Source: Roseiarcus sp. | GTDB taxonomy: Bacteria > Pseudomonadota > Alphaproteobacteria > Rhizobiales > Beijerinckiaceae | Reading direction: 5' to 3' | Length of the DNA stretch: 9,065 nucleotides | Assembly: GCA_030153205.1 (NCBI GenBank) | Contig: JASLHV010000529.1 | Span: 1-9,065 of the forward strand | Shown here: positions 6,576-9,065 of the stretch, piece after piece | How the letters are laid out: each line of letters begins with the position of its first letter | Numbering within the stretch: the stretch's first letter is position 1 | Program-made: the position numbers and the translations under genes | The notes under the pieces: generated by a model | What the model was told of the DNA's origin: nothing | The model's database searches: none | Seen by the model: the letters and a program-made list of their open reading frames with translations, nothing else

Positions 6576-6608
6576 CGCTCGGCTCCAGTCCTGTCACGGA
6601 GCCGAGCG
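6576..6608. repeat. Perfect 11-bp inverted repeat without T tract
   Basis: CGCTCGGCTCC (6576-6586) and GGAGCCGAGCG (6598-6608) form an 11-bp perfect stem with an 11-base loop AGTCCTGTCAC. No T run follows on either strand, so it is not a standard intrinsic terminator. It may act as a transcript-end stabiliser together with the preceding hairpin, or be a short dispersed repeat; only one copy is in this window. Confidence 0.55.
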
Positions 6609-6746
6609 GGCGGCGCGATCGCTGCGCCCTGAGGCCGCCGCGCCCTAATGCCCCTTCGTCGGCGCGTTCTATTTCAGCTTGGCGGGCAGAAAGAGGCAAC
6701 TTGACGTGGGTTAAGCTTTTTTGGACTAAGGAATACATTTTTTCCG

Positions 6747-6788
6747 AGATATCTTGTAATTTCGTGAGGCCTCGCCGTCTGATATCAG
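6747..6788 (+). promoter_or_regulatory. Candidate TetR operators and promoter in the tetR leader
   Basis: Three perfect palindromes lie within 42 bases: AGATATCT (6747-6754), GAGGCCTC (6766-6773) and CTGATATCAG (6779-6788). The first and third share a GATATC core and have centres 33 bases apart, close to three helical turns, so dimers could bind on the same DNA face. A good -10-like hexamer TGTAAT (6755-6760) directly follows the first palindrome, though no matching -35 is visible. TetR proteins often repress their own gene through such sites. Binding is an inference. Confidence 0.35.
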
Positions 6789-6817
6789 GACAGCAAAGGA
6801 GCTGAATAGAACGCACG

Positions 6818-7501
6818 ATGCCTGTCGCAAAGCTCGAAAAATTCGATCCACTTTCTCGGCGAGATAAATTCGGCGAACGCCGTGAGCAATTGGCCGAAGC
6901 CGCGCTCGTAACGCTCGCGGAACTTGGTTATGCGCGCACAAGCCTTCGGGAAATCGCCCAGAATTCGGAATTTTCACACGGGGTTCTGCACTATTATTTT
7001 GCGGACAAGGACGACTTGATCTTATGCGGCGTGCGTCAATACAAGGCGCATTGCGTCACGCGCTACGACGACGTGATGGCGTCGGCGAAGACGAGCCACG
7101 AGTTGCTGGAAGGATTCTTGGCGGCGCTGGTTCAAACGGTTCGCGAGGACGGTTGTCTACACCGGCTATGGTATGACATTCGCGCCCAAGCCATGTTCGA
7201 GAAGGCCTTTCGCAGCGATATCTCCGAGATAGAGAAAACACTCGAAAACATGATCTGGCGATTGGTTAGTCGCTATGCTGAATTGTCACGTTCGCAGATC
7301 ACCTGCGAGCCGGCAACGATTTATGGCGCCATCGATGGATTGTTCCAATTGGCGCTGTTGAAACACTTGTCCGGCGACGATCAAGCGACCGACGCTCTTT
7401 GCGATGGCGTACGTACGGTATTGCTCGGCGTTATGAAGCCCGCATCGGTTTCAAAGCTCAAGCGTCAGAACATAAATCCGCCGCTGCACACCACGACCTG
7501 A
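6818..7501 (+). CDS. TetR/AcrR-family transcriptional regulator
   Basis: The 227-residue product has an N-terminal TetR DNA-binding domain (about 20-68): helix 1 RREQLAEAALVTLAELGY, then SLREIAQNSEF and the recognition helix SHGVLHYYFADKDDLI, with the family's YYF..KDDL sequence. It most resembles the BetI-like branch, with a C-terminal ligand and dimer domain (about 75-210) of no obvious ligand. ATG 6818 is the only usable start: an in-frame stop lies at 6803-6805. AAGGAG (6796-6801) is 16 bases away, longer than ideal, so translation may be inefficient. The last 11 residues (217-227) lie within a 37-base overlap with the end of the convergent SDR gene and may be a dispensable tail. The neighbouring hydrolase-SDR operon is the natural regulatory candidate, but its promoter lies outside the window, and convergent rather than divergent placement weakens the case. 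Confidence 0.88.
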   Translation: MPVAKLEKFDPLSRRDKFGERREQLAEAALVTLAELGYARTSLREIAQNSEFSHGVLHYYFADKDDLILCGVRQYKAHCVTRYDDVMASAKTSHELLEGFLAALVQTVREDGCLHRLWYDIRAQAMFEKAFRSDISEIEKTLENMIWRLVSRYAELSRSQITCEPATIYGAIDGLFQLALLKHLSGDDQATDALCDGVRTVLLGVMKPASVSKLKRQNINPPLHTTT

Positions 7502-8289
7502 CCGCTAATGTAGTTGGATTCCGGTATGCAGAAGAGATAGATCGCGCCGGCGGCTTCCTCTGGCGTACCGCCGCGACCGAGCGGAATGCCGGCCTCCATC
7601 GTCTTCATCACTTCGGGATTGACTCCGACCTTGATCGCGCGGCCCTCTACTTGAATCGCGCCAACTCCAGCCGTCGCCTCGGTAAGCCGCGTGCGGATCA
7701 GGCCGAAGGCCACGCTGTTGACGTTGACCTTGAAGCGCCCCCATTCCTTGGCCATCACCCGCGTCATGCCATTGACGCCCGCCTTGGCTGCGCCATAGGC
7801 CAATTGTCCGGCGTTGCCGCCGACGCCGGCCAGCGACGAGATGTTCACGACCTTACGGAAGACCTCGCGGCCTTCGTCCGCCTCCTTCTTTGCGGCGTCG
7901 CGAATGAAATCCGCGGCCGCGCGCAGGATGCGGAAGGGCGCCGTCATATGGACGTCGATCATCGCGTACCATTGTTCGTCGGTCATCTTCTGGATGACGC
8001 CATCCCAAGTATAGCCGGCGTTGTTGACGATAATGTCGAGGCCGCCAAAAGCGTCGAGCGCACTGTTGACGAAGCGCGCGCCGAAATCCGGCTCTACGAC
8101 ACTGCCGAGGCAAACGACCGCATCCGAGCCCGCCTCGCGGATCGCCGCCACAGTCTCTTCGGCGAATTTGCCGTCGAGATCGTTGACGACGATGCGTGCG
8201 CCGTCATGGGCCAGTTTCAGCGCCGTCTCGCGGCCGATGCCGCGGCCCGAGCCGGAGATCAGCGCGACTTTTCCCGCAAGCTTTTTCAT
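7465..8289 (-). CDS. Short-chain dehydrogenase/reductase (FabG-like SDR)
   Basis: The 274-residue product is a classical SDR oxidoreductase, interconverting a hydroxyl and a keto group with a nicotinamide cofactor. Seen are the cofactor glycine motif SGSGRGIG (12-19), the acidic end of the second strand NDLDG (36-40; Asp37 favours NAD over NADP), NNAG (89-92), catalytic Ser152 in NISS, and Tyr165-x-x-x-Lys169. The residue usually Asn in the catalytic tetrad is His114 (IDVHMTAPF). The C-terminal half keeps the SDR pattern: NSVAFGLIRT, a long 201-235 substrate-loop region and the ISGQVVVCSGGF end. A ribosome site (AAGGGG, 8296-8301) overlaps the stop codon of the upstream hydrolase gene and leaves 6 bases to ATG 8289, so the two are translationally coupled. 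In context it may oxidise a 3-hydroxyacyl compound released by the hydrolase; the substrate is not shown by sequence. It overlaps the tetR end by 37 bases. Confidence 0.9.
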   Translation of the reverse strand: MKKLAGKVALISGSGRGIGRETALKLAHDGARIVVNDLDGKFAEETVAAIREAGSDAVVCLGSVVEPDFGARFVNSALDAFGGLDIIVNNAGYTWDGVIQKMTDEQWYAMIDVHMTAPFRILRAAADFIRDAAKKEADEGREVFRKVVNISSLAGVGGNAGQLAYGAAKAGVNGMTRVMAKEWGRFKVNVNSVAFGLIRTRLTEATAGVGAIQVEGRAIKVGVNPEVMKTMEAGIPLGRGGTPEEAAGAIYLFCIPESNYISGQVVVCSGGFMF

Positions 8290-8295
8290 GCGCTA

Positions 8296-8302
8296 CCCCT
8301 TA
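8296..8302 (-). promoter_or_regulatory. SDR ribosome binding site overlapping the hydrolase stop codon
   Basis: Read on the minus strand, TAAGGGG holds the hydrolase stop TAA (8302-8300), and its A-A pair also begins the AAGGGG Shine-Dalgarno of the SDR. ATG follows 6 bases later. The arrangement indicates coupled translation of a two-gene operon. Confidence 0.7.
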
Positions 8303-9065
8303 CTCCAGCAGGAATTCGCGGACGATGCGGCCGGCCTCGGCCGCTTCCGAGATCAGGAAAAGATGGCCGTCATGGAAAACATGGAGACGGCTGCGGCGAA
8401 TCAGGCGCGCCATGATCTGCGCATTGACGAGCGGGATGACCGGATCGTCGTCGCCGGCCAGTATCAAAGTCTGTTGGCGCAAGAGCGGCAGCCACGGCGC
8501 GCTGGTCCAGCCGATGAGCGCAAGCTGCTGCATAAGATAGCCTTGTTGGCTGGTCTTGCGGAATTCGCGGATCATATCGGGCTGGCTTCGCGCCTTGCCG
8601 CCGTAGATTTCGCCAGCGACTGCGCCGCGATAATCCGGATCGTTGAAGCGGCGCGGCGTCAGGAATTTCGCCAGCACCGAAAGCTTGCCCGGAGCCATCA
8701 GAAAACCTTGCGACGTCGCCGCCAGTACAAGCCGCCGGCATCGGCGCGGATTCTGCAGCGCGAATTGCTGCGCCGCCGCTCCGCCCCATGACACGCCGAG
8801 AGCGTCGACTTCGCGATAGCCGAGCGCGTTCAACACGCGGGACGTCAAGAGCGATAACATCCACAAACGATACGGGATAGGCGATTGCGAGGATTCCCCG
8901 ACCCCTGGCGCGTCGAACGCAACCGCTTCAATGTCGCCAAGCGCATCCGCGAAGGATCCCAGCAATTCAAGACTGGAGCCGATACCGTTGAACATCAAAA
9001 GCGGCGGCTGGCTCGAAGCGCCGGGCCAGACTGCGGCGCGGACCTTGACGCCGAAGGCGTCGATC
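8300..9065 (-). CDS. phaZ: Poly(3-hydroxyalkanoate) depolymerase-type alpha/beta hydrolase (5' end beyond window)
   Basis: The frame is open to the right edge of the window, so the start is missing; 255 codons are present. From memory the sequence tracks Pseudomonas medium-chain-length PHA depolymerase PhaZ: LLMFNGIGSSLELL, AFDAPGVGESS, GVSWGGAAAQQFA, LVLAATSQGFLMAPGK, IYGGKARSQP, GWTSAPWLPLLRQQTLILAGDDDPVIPLVN and HDGHLFLI. Numbered from the TTG codon at 8998, the catalytic triad is Ser70 (GVSWGG), Asp185 (AGDDDPVIP) and His212 (HDGHLF), with the same spacing from Asp to His as in the Pseudomonas enzyme. Comparison with that enzyme suggests only about 10 residues are missing. No signal peptide is expected; these enzymes act in the cytoplasm on storage granules and release 3-hydroxyacids. 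It is the first visible gene of the operon with the SDR. A different ester substrate is possible, since many organisms have such homologues away from the PHA synthase. Confidence 0.82.
   Translation of the reverse strand, partial: IDAFGVKVRAAVWPGASSQPPLLMFNGIGSSLELLGSFADALGDIEAVAFDAPGVGESSQSPIPYRLWMLSLLTSRVLNALGYREVDALGVSWGGAAAQQFALQNPRRCRRLVLAATSQGFLMAPGKLSVLAKFLTPRRFNDPDYRGAVAGEIYGGKARSQPDMIREFRKTSQQGYLMQQLALIGWTSAPWLPLLRQQTLILAGDDDPVIPLVNAQIMARLIRRSRLHVFHDGHLFLISEAAEAGRIVREFLLE

Noticed and set aside
6701..6729. TTGACG at 6701-6706 as the -35 of a tetR promoter
   Set aside because: At 17 bases distance the -10 position reads GACTAA, a poor match; TGTAAT at 6755 is too far to pair with it.
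7399..8415. A 338-codon open frame on + antisense to the SDR gene
   Set aside because: The minus strand carries all SDR motifs in order; the plus frame has no family signature and spans the operon junction.
1..9065. CRISPR array, IS element, toxin-antitoxin or defence genes
   Set aside because: No regularly spaced direct repeats, transposase motifs, or recognisable defence or toxin proteins were found on either strand.

Overview
This 9,065-base window is GC-rich and reads as a chromosomal segment of an alphaproteobacterium, most likely of the Hyphomicrobiales (Rhizobiales), perhaps near Beijerinckiaceae/Methylocystaceae. That placement is an inference from codon and base composition, the YqaA-DsbB gene pair and the style of the proteins. 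I see no plasmid, phage, IS or CRISPR signature. Most of the window is ordinary core or soft-accessory DNA, and I do not see a clear undescribed multi-gene system.

Left part (1-3100): a GC-rich hairpin that probably terminates a gene to the left of the window; a 489-residue secreted protein of unknown function on +; then a minus-strand pair of integral membrane proteins, a DedA-like YqaA-family protein followed directly (TAA then ATG, no gap) by DsbB, the quinone-linked oxidant of the periplasmic disulfide pathway. Divergent from this pair is a tRNA-Leu (anticodon CAA) with a recognisable sigma-70-type promoter and an encoded CCA end.

Middle part (3100-5900): a DoxX-family membrane protein on +, meeting tail to tail a 687-residue polytopic membrane protein on - that resembles GT-C glycosyltransferases. 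In the 100 bases at their junction lies what looks like the broken N-terminal end of a glyoxalase/VOC-fold gene. This suggests that something between doxX and the glycosyltransferase-like gene was deleted or replaced.

Right part (5900-9065): a 387-base stretch without a gene; a small 108-residue coiled-coil protein on +; a GC-rich intergenic region with a terminator candidate; a TetR-family regulator on + with GATATC-cored palindromes in its leader; and, convergent with it and overlapping its end by 37 bases, a minus-strand operon made of a poly(3-hydroxyalkanoate) depolymerase-type alpha/beta hydrolase (start lies beyond the window) and a short-chain dehydrogenase/reductase. The hydrolase and SDR are coupled (the SDR ribosome binding site overlaps the hydrolase stop codon), which points to sequential steps on a hydroxyacyl substrate, with the TetR protein as a plausible but unproven local regulator.
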